A stretch of DNA of 29,434 bases from Poteriospumella lacustris (lineage: Eukaryota > Sar > Chrysophyceae > Chromulinales > Dinobryaceae). The notes under the pieces are model-generated. The model was not told the DNA's origin. It saw only the letters and a list, made by a program, of their open reading frames with translations, and searched no databases. A program made the position numbers and the translations under genes. The DNA lies in assembly GCA_008000375.1 (NCBI GenBank), contig SMOI01000374.1:1-29434 (forward strand), given 5' to 3'. Each line of letters begins with the position of its first letter. Position 1 is the stretch's first letter. Shown piece after piece: positions 19,690-29,434 of this stretch.

Positions 19690-20931
19690 ATGTGGAGACA
19701 TGGGCCATGGCATTGGCCCGTCGTTCCTATGGCTGATAAATCTGAACATAATTTTATTTCTATTTATGATAGGATGCGGACGAGAGGTAACCCCAGTCGG
19801 ATAGGCAATCTTCTCGAGTGGTTTGAGGGCCTCATCCCGGAGGCGAGACTTGTCATCTACGTTCTCTCCCTCTACGCTGTTTTCATGACATGGGGATTCC
19901 TTCAAGAACGAATAACTACCACACGATATCTAATGAGCAGCAATACTGCTGATGATGAGGCCATTTCCCAAAAGTGGACTTTCCCGATGGTCCTCAACAC
20001 ATGTATGACCGCTTCCTCTAGTTTAACTGCACTTGTGGTTGAAATGGTTTTCAAAGGATCGACGGAGCAGAAGTCACATTCAGTATCATACAAGCATTTT
20101 TGGAAGTTTTCTCTCTTTGCAGCGATGGCTTCTCCCATTGGATATTTTTCGCTGAAGTACATCAGTTACCCCATGATGATTCTCACCAAATCGTGCAAGC
20201 CAGTGCCAGTCATGTTTGTAGGAGTTGTTCTGTATCAAAAATCTTACCAATGGTACAAGTATGCCGGCGTTGTCCTTCTTTGTGGGGGTATTTCCCTTTT
20301 TACTGCGGCGAAGGCGGTTTCGAATGTGAATTCTGCAGTTAGCGAAGGTGATACAGATGTCCGCATGCAGCTCTTTGGACTCTTGCTTGTGGTTCTAAAT
20401 TTGTGTCTCGACGGGGTAACGAACAATGAACAAGACCATATCTTTACGAAATTGCAACCCACACCCTTGCAAATGATGAAGTACAGCAACGGGTGGCAAG
20501 CTGTGTATCTATCCGCCTATCTCATATTTGACATGCTGATTAATGGCTCGCAATGCGACTTGTTGAGCTCAATCTACATGATGTTCCACTTCAACGGAGT
20601 CTTTCGTGACCTCACCGTCTTTTGTCTATGCTCCTGTTTAGGCCAGTTGATTCTATTTGGTTTGATCAAAGAATTTGGTTCCTTGGTCTGGATCACAGTC
20701 GCGGTGTCGAGGCAGCTCTTCACGATTTTACTGTCAGTCTTCATCTTTGGACATCACATAAATCTTTGGCAATGGGGTGGCATTTTGCTCGTTTTTGCAG
20801 GATTATCTCTCGAAATTGGTTTGACCTACTTGTTGAAACCAAAAACAGTGAAGAGTGTCGCAATCCCGAGGGATGGCAGTGACACCGATTTGGAAAGTGT
20901 TGATTTCGACAAGCATCGAAAGCGTGACTAA
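19690..20931 (+). CDS. SLC35B1-like nucleotide-sugar / nucleotide transporter
   Basis: A multi-pass carrier of the UAA/SLC35B family in the ER or Golgi membrane, which exchanges cytosolic nucleotide sugars (or ATP, for mammalian SLC35B1) for nucleotides. One exon, 413 residues, with about ten hydrophobic segments: for example LVIYVLSLYAVFMTWGFLQE, FSLFAAMASPIGYFSL, YAGVVLLCGGISLFTAA and WGGILLVFAGLSLEIGLTY. Diagnostic stretches are YISYPMMILTKSCKPVPVMF and AVSRQLFTILLSVFIFG, equivalent to the SLC35B1 segments with SCKPIPVM and TRKFFTIL. The C-terminus is hydrophilic (KHRKRD). The first ATG is used; an ATG at 19729 (MADKSEHN) is equally possible. The substrate cannot be told from sequence; SLC35B2/B3-type PAPS transport is the main alternative. 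The gene converges with kanadaptin, 170 bp away. Confidence 0.85.
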   Translation: MWRHGPWHWPVVPMADKSEHNFISIYDRMRTRGNPSRIGNLLEWFEGLIPEARLVIYVLSLYAVFMTWGFLQERITTTRYLMSSNTADDEAISQKWTFPMVLNTCMTASSSLTALVVEMVFKGSTEQKSHSVSYKHFWKFSLFAAMASPIGYFSLKYISYPMMILTKSCKPVPVMFVGVVLYQKSYQWYKYAGVVLLCGGISLFTAAKAVSNVNSAVSEGDTDVRMQLFGLLLVVLNLCLDGVTNNEQDHIFTKLQPTPLQMMKYSNGWQAVYLSAYLIFDMLINGSQCDLLSSIYMMFHFNGVFRDLTVFCLCSCLGQLILFGLIKEFGSLVWITVAVSRQLFTILLSVFIFGHHINLWQWGGILLVFAGLSLEIGLTYLLKPKTVKSVAIPRDGSDTDLESVDFDKHRKRD

Positions 20932-21101
20932 ACGTTTTTTGTGAGGGGATTGATGTTTTCTTTTTCTGATTTTAGTCATCATTTCAAGAAAAGTTATGTA
21001 CAAAATAGAATCTTGACGAAGAATAAGTAGCTTTGAAGACAGTCGTCAGTCAAACTGCTTCACTTCGTAACTTACGCAAAAATTTACGCACCACAAACAT
21101 C

Positions 21102-23096
21102 TCAATAACCCAACTTTTCGTTCAAGGATGTCTTTCCGTCGCCTTTTTGCTGAGAAGGTGGAAGCCAAATCATTTCTCCGCTCTGCAGCACTTGTTGACT
21201 GGAGATCAGTCCTTGTCGAACCGCCTCAGCTGTGTAGCGACCAGCATCATCATTGTTTGCAGGAAGGGAAGGTCTAACTGGGCCCTTCACAACAGCTTTT
21301 GATGGAAAGGCAACAGGTGTACTCTTCTGAGAATCGATCCGTGGCTTCTTGACAGGTGGATTGTCATCTCGCGACTGCGCAGATGCATTATCAACTGCAC
21401 TAGCAGCAGCGGTGTCGTCCACATCTTTGTCTTTTTCCATCATAAAACGCTCCATTTCAGATAACTCAACAGCATCACCACTGTCACTGGTGCGGTTAAA
21501 AGTGGGGACGTGCTGACTCTGATTCGAACCATTCAACTTATCTACCCTTTCCACCGTGATCGGATCTGTGGTGCTTGCCTTTTCAATGGACGCTTGGACA
21601 TTAGCTATTTTCATTGCAGGAGCGGCAGCATGAAGAAGTTTCTGCAGCTGTTTCATTTTAATAGTCGCTTCCTCGTAGTCTACCGAGACGCGGGATATCT
21701 TGCTCTTCAGTTCAGACTCTCGGTTCTTGTTAATGACCGCGGTAACTTCATCAACACCCACCGACTCGTTTCTTAAGACTTCAAGATCCTTCGTACAGGA
21801 TTCCATTGTTGATTTCAGCTCATCAATGCGCTGCTGTTGAAGGTCGACGGAAGATTGAATATCCTTGAACGACAATGACTGCTGATGAAGGCCCTTTGAA
21901 TCGCTGGCCTTGGAAGATACATCAAGAGCGGTATTGCTGAGTTTGTTGAGCTTCTTTTTCAATCGCCAATTGGTACTCACATCTGCAGTAGACTGCGAGA
22001 TGTCATATACCATGGCGTCATCGCTTTCGTCGTCACCTCTTGGCCGTTTGCCTGGCACCACATCGACACGAGCAGTTGATCCGCTGCGATCAATTTGCTT
22101 TTGCTCGAGACGCTTTACTAGATCGGATACAGCAGTCGTCAGATCTGCAATAGCCTTGTCGTTTCGCGAAATAACAGACTGCTGACCCGTCGTAAGTCCG
22201 TCTTCTTGATTGTGTTCCTTCATGTAAATGCGACGAATCTCTTCTTGAAGGTTTTGAATCTTCCTTTCGTTCTTCCGGATTTTATCCAGTAACTCTCGAT
22301 CTTTATCGGATTTGATTAGGCTCTCATCCAACGCGATTTCAAACTTTGCGCCGTACTTTCGATCGTAATTTTCATCTTGTTGTAAATACGCTGGAAGATT
22401 GTAGCGATGAGCATGAATACCCCCATCGCCGCTGCGAAACCTCTCGTCGTCTTCAGTTTCGTTCGCGGATGCCAGTGACAATTTTCCATTCACAAATTTC
22501 ATGTTACTGTCCGTCGGGTTAGATTTTCCGTGTTCGTCGTCGTCTCCGCTAGGCTCATCAGGATCATCCTGAATGCCCCAAGTCACTCCGGAGTCCTCAG
22601 ATTCCTCCTGACGGGCGGCCTTTTCTTTCATCGCACGTCGAAGTTGAGAGAGCTGTTCTATTTCGCTTTTCTCATCGGTTGCTGGTTCCGGGCCTTTCAA
22701 GACATTAATGCGAGTGGACTCTCCAAATTTGATGATATCTCCCACGCTGAGTTTGTGATATGTTTGTGGGCGAAGGCGCTGCTTATTGACAAAAGTGCCG
22801 TTGGCACTGCGGTTGTCATAAATATGCAAGCTTCCATCCTCGTGGAAATTGAGAATTGCATGAAGTCGAGATATCGATCCATGCTCCATTGGAATATCGA
22901 CAGCATCAGGCTGGCGACCAATACGAAAATATTCCCTCCCCACAAGCGGAATTTCCTCCATTGCCACCCCATTCTTTATCACCTCCAAAGCAAATTTATC
23001 ACTCTTTGGGGAACTTGACCAAGGAGGCCTCTCGTATGCGCTTGTGCTCGACGACGGGGGTGCATTAGCTGCTGGGCGCACCAAGGGAGGCTCCAT
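21102..23096 (-). CDS. SLC4A1AP: Kanadaptin-like FHA-domain protein (SLC4A1AP family)
   Basis: Single exon, 664 residues. The N-terminus is proline-rich, followed by an FHA phosphopeptide-binding domain (about 45-125; FRIGRQ, GSISRLHAIL, IYDNRSANGTFVNKQRL). The middle is acidic and coiled (DSGVTWGIQDDPDE; LLDKIRKNERKIQNLQEEIR; a second coiled coil near 410-500). The end, WLPPSQQKGDGKTSLNEKLGY, is the conserved kanadaptin C-terminal signature. Kanadaptin is nuclear in animals and found with spliceosomal and other nuclear complexes; its exact role is unsettled. A KKPRID basic patch could be a nuclear signal. It is divergent from IFT20 across 444 bp. The start at 23096 is a true ATG in front of a plausible low-complexity leader. 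Confidence 0.9.
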   Translation of the reverse strand: MEPPLVRPAANAPPSSSTSAYERPPWSSSPKSDKFALEVIKNGVAMEEIPLVGREYFRIGRQPDAVDIPMEHGSISRLHAILNFHEDGSLHIYDNRSANGTFVNKQRLRPQTYHKLSVGDIIKFGESTRINVLKGPEPATDEKSEIEQLSQLRRAMKEKAARQEESEDSGVTWGIQDDPDEPSGDDDEHGKSNPTDSNMKFVNGKLSLASANETEDDERFRSGDGGIHAHRYNLPAYLQQDENYDRKYGAKFEIALDESLIKSDKDRELLDKIRKNERKIQNLQEEIRRIYMKEHNQEDGLTTGQQSVISRNDKAIADLTTAVSDLVKRLEQKQIDRSGSTARVDVVPGKRPRGDDESDDAMVYDISQSTADVSTNWRLKKKLNKLSNTALDVSSKASDSKGLHQQSLSFKDIQSSVDLQQQRIDELKSTMESCTKDLEVLRNESVGVDEVTAVINKNRESELKSKISRVSVDYEEATIKMKQLQKLLHAAAPAMKIANVQASIEKASTTDPITVERVDKLNGSNQSQHVPTFNRTSDSGDAVELSEMERFMMEKDKDVDDTAAASAVDNASAQSRDDNPPVKKPRIDSQKSTPVAFPSKAVVKGPVRPSLPANNDDAGRYTAEAVRQGLISSQQVLQSGEMIWLPPSQQKGDGKTSLNEKLGY

Positions 23097-23540
23097 TACA
23101 AAGCCCTTTTCCTATAATGAGTATCTCAAAGTGCTTGATGGGATAGATATGTGAGAATAAGGGTCAAGTTTTCACGGTCCGTGACGATGTGATGTGATAT
23201 GTGATGAACGCACGAACGCAAGTAAAAGTACAAATATTGTTAGTTTAGTACTTGTTATAGCCACTTTATGTCAAAATATCCGTTCGAGGTCCTGTTTGCT
23301 GGACCGTTTCGTATTTCTCACGATGGGCGACCGTTTGAATGACAAGCACTTGACATCGATCGGTCCTGGGGTCCGGTGAAAGACTTCGGACTTCCGATCC
23401 TCAAGAAGGCAAGCTCATTGTGTCCACAATAGTTGTCATTTGAGCAGAGCTGACGGGACCTTATTGCTTGATTATTTGGCGGTTCAGATATTTGATTGGA
23501 TTATTGTGAGTAATTTTGACTCAAAGCATTGAAGAAGAAA
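23097..23540. promoter_or_regulatory. Divergent promoter region between kanadaptin and IFT20
   Basis: 444 bp between two divergent ATGs, presumably both promoters. Near 23184-23205 there are repeated GTGATGTGAT/TGTGATGA units, too short and irregular to call a site. No other structure is seen. Confidence 0.4.
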
Positions 23541-24067
23541 ATGTCGGACGCAAAAGTTCAGCTGTATTTCGATAAGGACAATAAAATTCGTGCTTTTGAT
23601 CCAGCTAAGTTTGAAAGAAGTGATCAGCTGGAGAAGGAATGTGGCTCCTTTGTCTCAAATATTTCCACGTTCAACGAAAAGGTGCATTCGTTGGTGGAAG
23701 TTTTGGAAGCCCATGCTTCAAGGATAGACTCTCAAAAATTGAAAGTACGCATTTGCCTGCTGTCTTCAGTTTCCTCCTCATTTTTGATGAAATGTTATCA
23801 TTTTCTTTGCAGGCCATTGGACTTCGAATGGCGGTGGAAAATGAAGTCGATAATCGACACCGTCAGGAGCGTGCTCTTCAGGTGATGATTAACGAGAAGA
23901 AGTCCGAACTCGATAGGTATCGCCTTGATAAGCTGCCCCCACCCTTTTCGAAAATAATTAGCTGTTTCTGTTTCTTTTTCAGATACAAGGCGCAGCTCAA
24001 TTCTCTCAGGCGAGTTGAAGGGGAGTACAAGGCAACGTTGGAGCGATTGAACAATGCTCACAACTGA
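23541..24067 (+). CDS. IFT20: Intraflagellar transport protein 20
   Basis: A small coiled-coil subunit of the IFT-B complex, linking Golgi-derived vesicles to cilium or flagellum assembly. Three exons: 23541-23744, 23813-23916 and 23983-24067, giving 130 residues (human IFT20 has 132). Introns are 68 nt (GTACGC...TTTGCAG) and 66 nt (GTATCG...TTTTTCAG). The splices restore SQKLKAIGLRMAVENEV and INEKKSELDRYKAQLNSLRR, which correspond to the human segments with KMKAIGARN and IAEKKMQLERYRVEY. Almost the whole chain is predicted coiled coil. The start was taken as the ATG after GAAGAAGAAA; an upstream TTG in the same frame is not a credible start. The gene implies the organism builds flagella at some stage, for example zoospores. 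Confidence 0.92.
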
Positions 24068-24502
24068 GCACCATCCTTGAGTAATCTTGTCTGCGCTTAC
24101 TTCATTCGTATTGTACAAAGTTTTAAAAGAGTAACGTTGCAGCAAGAGGTAATGCAACTAATTATTTCCCGAGATCAATCCCTACAATGCTAACATCGTT
24201 CCAAGAAGCCCCCCTGGGGCGGATATGAGCGAATATGAGCACGAATGGAAACAAAAACAAAAACAGTGTAGCGCGCTTGCGAAGATTTAAGAAGTTACGC
24301 TGCAGCGAAAAGCAATGGGAAGAATCATTTCCACAAGTCTATTCCTAGTTCAAAAAGAAAATAGGTGGGTACCAAACCAAAACAAAATAAATGCACACGG
24401 CAGAACAACGGCCACGTCTAAAGTATCGACTCGTATTTACATGATGGCGAGAGAAAGCGCTCAAAGACAGAGAAGAGTGCGGTTCCGAAGTGACTGGTTC
24501 AG
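24068..24502. other. Convergent intergenic region (IFT20 / Rab2)
   Basis: 435 bp between two stop codons of convergent genes, presumably 3' UTRs. A short open frame at 24315-24506 has no family resemblance and ends over the Rab2 terminus. No tRNA or other RNA gene is recognised. Confidence 0.4.
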
Positions 24503-25299
<797 letters not shown>

Positions 25300-25896
25300 T
25301 TATCCGAAGTCTGCTTTGTAAATTAAGGTTTGCACAAACCCATAAGAGGAGCTGACTCGATTTGAAACGTCAACACTTGTCAATAAAAGCAACAAATCTC
25401 AGCACTCTAACACTGCAACGCTTGTCAATCTACTTCTCGGATGGACAAACGACTTCCCTGATTCAAATCTCTGCCACAATCTCAATCCAAGTCGATCGAA
25501 ATGATGATCTATTTTGGAATAATTTTCATTCACATCTGCGATGGGAACGCGACACCGGTGTTGTTTGCACGGTGACACAGCAGCTTCACCCTCACTACCG
25601 TTACCCCAACCTTTATTTATTTACGCGTAGGAGGTGAGCACCGAATCAAACCTTTCTCTCAACAATGAACAGGTTCTATGCTCGACTCTATTTCTTCTTC
25701 GCAGGTAGGAAGCATCGTCTCCAAGTCTCCAAGCGCTGTCAAGTAAAAGCCCCAGCAAGTCAAAGAAATATATAAAAACACCATTATGTGATCCTAAGAT
25801 CGATAAGCTTCTCCAGAGAGAAGCAGTAATTTTCAGCTCTCATTTTACAATGTTTGTAAATAATACTTTGAAATGCAACAAAGAGCGGCAGCAGAA
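25300..25896. other. Intergenic region upstream of Rab2
   Basis: About 600 bp between the Rab2 ATG and the stop codon of the next minus-strand gene. It should hold the Rab2 promoter and the 3' UTR of the WW/EF-hand gene. A plus-strand open stretch at 25362-25637 has no ATG and no family resemblance, although a GTGAGC...TTCGCAG intron-like segment (25633-25704) follows it; a non-coding transcript is possible but unsupported. Confidence 0.35.
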
Positions 25897-27813
25897 TCAA
25901 AAACGACGACAGCCGCACATGCAGTCTTTTTCGTGAACGTCTTCATGATTTCCCAGCGATCGTTGACTTTGCCCTTTGGTGAATGCAAAAAAGCTGCCAC
26001 TCTTTTGCCGTGCGAACGCATATTCTTCATCATCATCATAGTCATCGCTGTAGTCGTCTTCGAGTTCTTCTTGGACATTCTTCGTTGGTTGTGATGTCGC
26101 TGTGCGGCGTTTTACCTTTTTGGGTTTGGGTTTGTAAAGGTCTGGATTGGGCATTTTCTTGGTCGATTTACTCTTCGACGATTTACTTCCAACTGATTGA
26201 TCATCGTTGATCTTGTTCGATCGAAAAAGCGACATGAGTCCACCTGAAGCCTTTGATGGGCTCGTTGAAGCAGCGTCGTTCGCTTGTGACTGGGAAGTGA
26301 CGCTGCCTCGAAATGACGAAAACGCACGTTTCAATGGCGAGTTACCTTGCCCAAAAGTGACAAAACTTCCATCGTCATCATCCAATTCGTTTTCGTGTCG
26401 CAATACTGATACGGCACGCTTCAAGGCAGAGAACGTTAGCCCTTTCTCTTTGTCAAAACCGCCATTAGCATCGTCAAGAGCGGAACCACCTTTCGTTGGC
26501 GACGATGAAAACATTCCTGTGATCATGTTCCTTTGTACTTGCTTCGAAACAATCGAATTATCTTTCCTCGCAAGCTCATACATCATCCAGCAAAATTCAT
26601 CGAATTCGACAGTCCCGTTGCCGTTCATGTCGATGGTTTTGATGAGGTTTTCCAGGTCCTTGTCATCGATGCGAATACCCATGGCATCCAACAACAAACT
26701 GATCTCCTTTTGTGATAAATCGCCACTGTTATCGATATCAAGGAGCGCGAAATAAGTCTTCATATCTTCTATTTGCCCCGGATCAAATATCCTGTAGAGC
26801 TTGTTCTCCAGAGGTTTTGGCAGGAAGAACTTTACCTCATCTGGCATTAGCCACGACGTAACACCTGTTTGAGTATTGCGATAGAAATGCTTCTGCAGTA
26901 AGCCATTGTACTCGATAATCCATGAACCTAACTTGTTGCGACTAGACCTTAAGTCCGCTTTGAGCTGCTGCCTTCGAAAGCATCTCCATATCCATTGAAA
27001 AGGAGAAACTGTTATGGTCCTTCGATTTTTCTCCTCCTTCAACGCCACCATAAACTGGACAAATTGCTGCCAGTTCTCCAATTTGGTTGCGTCACCAGAT
27101 ATCATGCTGAAAAAATATGCAATTTTCTTCTCCGTCAAACGTTCACCAACTTCTCGAATAATTTCTCCGATCTGGTCAGATTTGATGCACTGGAAGTGTT
27201 CCATGTCCTCGTCAAACAGTTTCCGTAAATACTCGATTTCGTTTCTCTTAAACCTTTTGAAAACATCATCCCCTAAGAAATTCGGGTCCTCGTCGGGTCT
27301 AGTCCAGCTGCTTCGATTGGTTTTCAATGAGGCGAAGTAGTGCCGATCTGCCTTTCGGTCATAAAAACGATACCACCCTGGCGGCAAAGGAGAATCAACA
27401 TAAACTGCATTCGACGGAGGCGATTCTAAACCAGGCCCTTTGGAGTTGATAGCTTTCACTGTAAATCGGTAATCATGGCCATTCTTCAAATCAGGAACGA
27501 TGACTTGCAAAGGCGATAGGGTCTCGAACTGCACACAGCCCTTGTTTTGCCACACTTTTCCGTCCTTTCGATAACGATACACTTCCCATCCAATGATACC
27601 ATCCATCTCTTCATATGTCCACCAAACCGCCGCAGCTCCTTCTTTTCCTAAGCAGAAGCATTTTGGGGGTGGGTCGGGAAAGCCGAAAAGTTTGTTTAGT
27701 TTTTTCTCCTCTTCGAAAGTTGTTTTCCTGGCGGACTCTGTCACAGTCTGGGCAGCATTCTTTTCCTCTAACTCCTTTTTCTTCTTCAACTGCCAAGCGG
27801 CTAGTGCATCCAT
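25897..27813 (-). CDS. FN3 / WW / EF-hand multidomain protein
   Basis: Single exon, 638 residues, function unknown. Order: charged coiled N-terminus; a fibronectin-III-like domain (about 47-140; WEVYRYRKDGKVW, YRFTVKAINSKGPG); a WW domain (143-173; LPPGWYRFYDRKADRHYF to SSWTRPDE); a helical, EF-hand-like segment (about 185-262); a second WW-like unit (about 295-326; GSWIIEYNGLLQKHFYRN to TSWLMPDE); and two canonical EF-hand loops, DIDNSGDLSQKE (359-370) and DMNGNGTVEFDE (395-406). A long Ser/Lys-rich tail has an acidic patch (EELEDDYSDDYDDDEEY) and ends CMCGCRRF. The EF loops have all calcium-coordinating positions, so calcium binding is likely; WW domains suggest proline-rich ligands. It could be a calcium-responsive scaffold. 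The start is a true ATG at 27813. Confidence 0.85.
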   Translation of the reverse strand: MDALAAWQLKKKKELEEKNAAQTVTESARKTTFEEEKKLNKLFGFPDPPPKCFCLGKEGAAAVWWTYEEMDGIIGWEVYRYRKDGKVWQNKGCVQFETLSPLQVIVPDLKNGHDYRFTVKAINSKGPGLESPPSNAVYVDSPLPPGWYRFYDRKADRHYFASLKTNRSSWTRPDEDPNFLGDDVFKRFKRNEIEYLRKLFDEDMEHFQCIKSDQIGEIIREVGERLTEKKIAYFFSMISGDATKLENWQQFVQFMVALKEEKNRRTITVSPFQWIWRCFRRQQLKADLRSSRNKLGSWIIEYNGLLQKHFYRNTQTGVTSWLMPDEVKFFLPKPLENKLYRIFDPGQIEDMKTYFALLDIDNSGDLSQKEISLLLDAMGIRIDDKDLENLIKTIDMNGNGTVEFDEFCWMMYELARKDNSIVSKQVQRNMITGMFSSSPTKGGSALDDANGGFDKEKGLTFSALKRAVSVLRHENELDDDDGSFVTFGQGNSPLKRAFSSFRGSVTSQSQANDAASTSPSKASGGLMSLFRSNKINDDQSVGSKSSKSKSTKKMPNPDLYKPKPKKVKRRTATSQPTKNVQEELEDDYSDDYDDDEEYAFARQKSGSFFAFTKGQSQRSLGNHEDVHEKDCMCGCRRF

Positions 27814-28261
27814 TTATCTTTCAACTCGACAAATATGCTTCAGTTGTTCATTCAGATGTGGCAATTTCTAAGACAGTACGTGTATTTGTGAACTCTTGAA
27901 CTCTGCTCGCAGTCACAGGAAATCGACTGATGCCGTTTGATTCACTTGATACGTGACTTTTATCACAGAAAATTCTTTTCCTTCGTAGGGCTGTTGGTGT
28001 TTTGTGTGAATTATTGTTAGAAATAGCCACGATATATTTTATTGTTGCTGCTCAACAATCCCAATCATCAACAACCAACGTTCCTGTGCGCCTGCTGTGT
28101 GCGGCATCCACAAAGATGAAACGCCTCCTCTCTCGTCGTCGCCATCCGCCATCCAACAGAACAACATGCGGACCAAAGATGGAAGAGCAAACCAACCTCT
28201 CACTTTTTTGATAGTCGATCGACAGAGCTTTAGAACGGGAACTCGAAAGAATCTTGCAATA
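27814..28261. promoter_or_regulatory. Divergent promoter region between the WW/EF-hand and methyltransferase genes
   Basis: About 450 bp between two divergent genes. The methyltransferase frame stays open upstream to 28097 with another ATG at 28166, so part of this may be coding. No specific motif was identified. Confidence 0.4.
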
Positions 28262-29047
28262 ATGCAGTCGGATGATGATGAACCTTTGGGCTTGACGGGA
28301 TTGACCGGACTTGAGTTGGAATCTGACGATGACGGTGACCATGAGAAGCGCTTCATTGTTAGTCAAAAGGTCCAAGGGGCGAAAAAAGAGAATGATCGGT
28401 ACAAAGAACATTCTTACTGGGAAGAACGGTTTACCGAAGAAGAATCATTCGAGTGGCTTTTGGGATTTCAGCAATGCAAAAATCAGCTTCTTCCTCACTT
28501 GAGACCAGATGATAGAATATTGATCGTTGGTTGTGGTAACAGCTCGTTTTCTGCTGACTTATATGATGCAGGGTATCAGAATATTGTCAACATCGATTAC
28601 TCAGGTGTTGTTATTGAGCGAATGAAAGCTCTCCATTCAGAGTCTCGCCCTCGAATGACGTGGCAGGAAATGGACATGACAAAAATGACTTTTGAGCCAG
28701 AATCTTTCGACGTGGTGATTGATAAAGCTGCAATGGATGCCTTGGTTGTGAGTGAGGGTGATGTCTGGGACCCTTATCCGGAAGTAATAGAAAATGTCGA
28801 CAAAATGTGCTTTTGCGTATCATCTGTCCTCAAATCTAGTGACAGTAAATTCTTGCAGATTTCTTTCAATCAACCCCACTTTAGAACAAAATATTTGATG
28901 GGGTATCGTGCAGAAAGCTCAGCAAATCTGGGTCACGGAAGTCACACGGGCAAGTGTGAAAGATATAATTGGTCTCTAAGTTTTGAATCAATCATTCTTG
29001 CTGAAGAGGGCGTTCTTGAAACTTTTTTCTATGTAATGATTCGATAA
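28262..29047 (+). CDS. EEF1AKMT4/METTL13-like class I methyltransferase
   Basis: An AdoMet-dependent Rossmann-fold methyltransferase. The closest family by motif is EEF1AKMT4 and the METTL13 (EEF1AKNMT) domains, which methylate lysine or the N-terminus of elongation factor eEF1A in animals. From ATG 28262 it has 261 residues (human EEF1AKMT4 is about 255). Motifs: YKEHSYWEERF (47-57), RPDDRILIVGCGNSSFSADL (81-100, motif I), VNIDYSGVVIERM (acidic end of beta 2), MTWQEMDMTKM, FDVVIDKAAMDAL (motif IV region), and SFNQPHFRTKYL as in the family's SAAPHFRTRHY. An acidic leader (SDDDEPLG, ESDDDGD) precedes the domain. An in-frame ATG at 28166 would add 32 residues that do not look conserved, so the later start is preferred. 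The substrate is inferred from family only. Confidence 0.85.
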   Translation: MQSDDDEPLGLTGLTGLELESDDDGDHEKRFIVSQKVQGAKKENDRYKEHSYWEERFTEEESFEWLLGFQQCKNQLLPHLRPDDRILIVGCGNSSFSADLYDAGYQNIVNIDYSGVVIERMKALHSESRPRMTWQEMDMTKMTFEPESFDVVIDKAAMDALVVSEGDVWDPYPEVIENVDKMCFCVSSVLKSSDSKFLQISFNQPHFRTKYLMGYRAESSANLGHGSHTGKCERYNWSLSFESIILAEEGVLETFFYVMIR

Positions 29048-29248
29048 TTTTCTTGCCTGACCCTGGCGGTCGGTATATGTTTGGTTCATGCAATAACATT
29101 TAGCATGGCTCGTTTTCATTCTGCAAGTCAACGGCTGAATCACAGTTAATAAGGAAAGGACAATGGCATTTCCCTCTGCGAGCTATCAACACAATCACTT
29201 TTTTAAGTTTTGTTGCTCATTTCTTCGTTCAACATTGCATTACTGCAG

Positions 29249-29342
29249 GAGCTACTGCTGCTCTGCTGCTTTATGGTGTAGCAGCGTAGCAGCTACTGTA
29301 TTGCGTAGCGTAGCAGCTGTATAGCAGCAGGCGCAGCAGGTG
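29249..29342. repeat. Degenerate GTAGCAGC/CTGCTG repeat
   Basis: An irregular cluster of CTGCTG and GCAGC/GTAGC units, with short self-complementary stretches (CTGCTGCT versus AGCAGCG). It looks like decayed CTG/CAG microsatellite and runs directly into the GTC tract. Confidence 0.6.
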
Positions 29343-29357
29343 GTCGTCGTCGTCGTT

Positions 29358-29434
<77 letters not shown>
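29343..29434. repeat. GTC trinucleotide microsatellite running off the window
   Basis: GTC units with two interruptions (TTG, GCC), then a pure tract from 29367 to the window end, 68 nt or about 22 units. Either strand could encode a homopolymer (for example poly-Ser, poly-Asp or poly-Val) if it is part of a gene beyond the window, but no flanking coding evidence is visible here. The sequence or contig may stop here because of the repeat. Confidence 0.9.

Noticed and set aside
25362-25637. Plus-strand open stretch between Rab2 and the WW/EF-hand gene, with an intron-like segment after it
   Set aside because: No ATG in frame, no recognisable domain, and the putative splice leads straight to a stop.

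Overview
The window is a gene-dense piece of nuclear DNA from a flagellated eukaryote. Short GT-AG introns (about 55-90 nt) can be placed by reading frame and protein family. The genes are eukaryotic: Rab2, IFT20, kanadaptin, an ER/Golgi-type SLC35 carrier and an EEF1AKMT4-like methyltransferase. Nothing is phage, plasmid or bacterial. A CBM20-trehalose-6-phosphate synthase/phosphatase fusion, a cobalamin-dependent methionine synthase, a DUF1769-DUF547 fusion and an FN3/WW/EF-hand protein together point to a stramenopile, most likely oomycete-like. That placement is inference.

Twelve protein-coding genes are called, on alternating strands with small intergenic gaps. Left block (1-6744): a DUF1769-DUF547 protein (-), a DUF455 ferritin-like protein (-) and an ApaH-like phosphatase (+), the last two divergent. 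Centre (7384-13770): one intronless 6.4-kb methionine synthase gene (-). It encodes 2128 residues instead of about 1250, because the whole homocysteine-binding plus folate-binding half occurs twice in tandem. The two copies are identical over 2072 bp. Next come an F-box-like gene (+, 14227-15570) and the five-exon CBM20-TPS-TPP gene (-, 15473-18956). These two converge and appear to overlap tail to tail.

Right block (18957-29434): an SLC35B1-like carrier (+), kanadaptin (-), IFT20 (+, three exons), Rab2 (-, four exons), an FN3/WW/EF-hand protein (-), an EEF1AKMT4-like methyltransferase (+), and finally a CAG/CTG-like repeat and a pure GTC trinucleotide tract that runs off the end.

The genes do not form a pathway or operon; this looks like ordinary compact eukaryotic gene order with shared divergent promoters. 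The most unusual object is the doubled methionine synthase: two complete methyl-transfer modules feeding a single cobalamin domain. Second is the trehalose fusion protein, whose synthase and phosphatase motifs each lack a key aspartate, suggesting a sensor or regulatory role.
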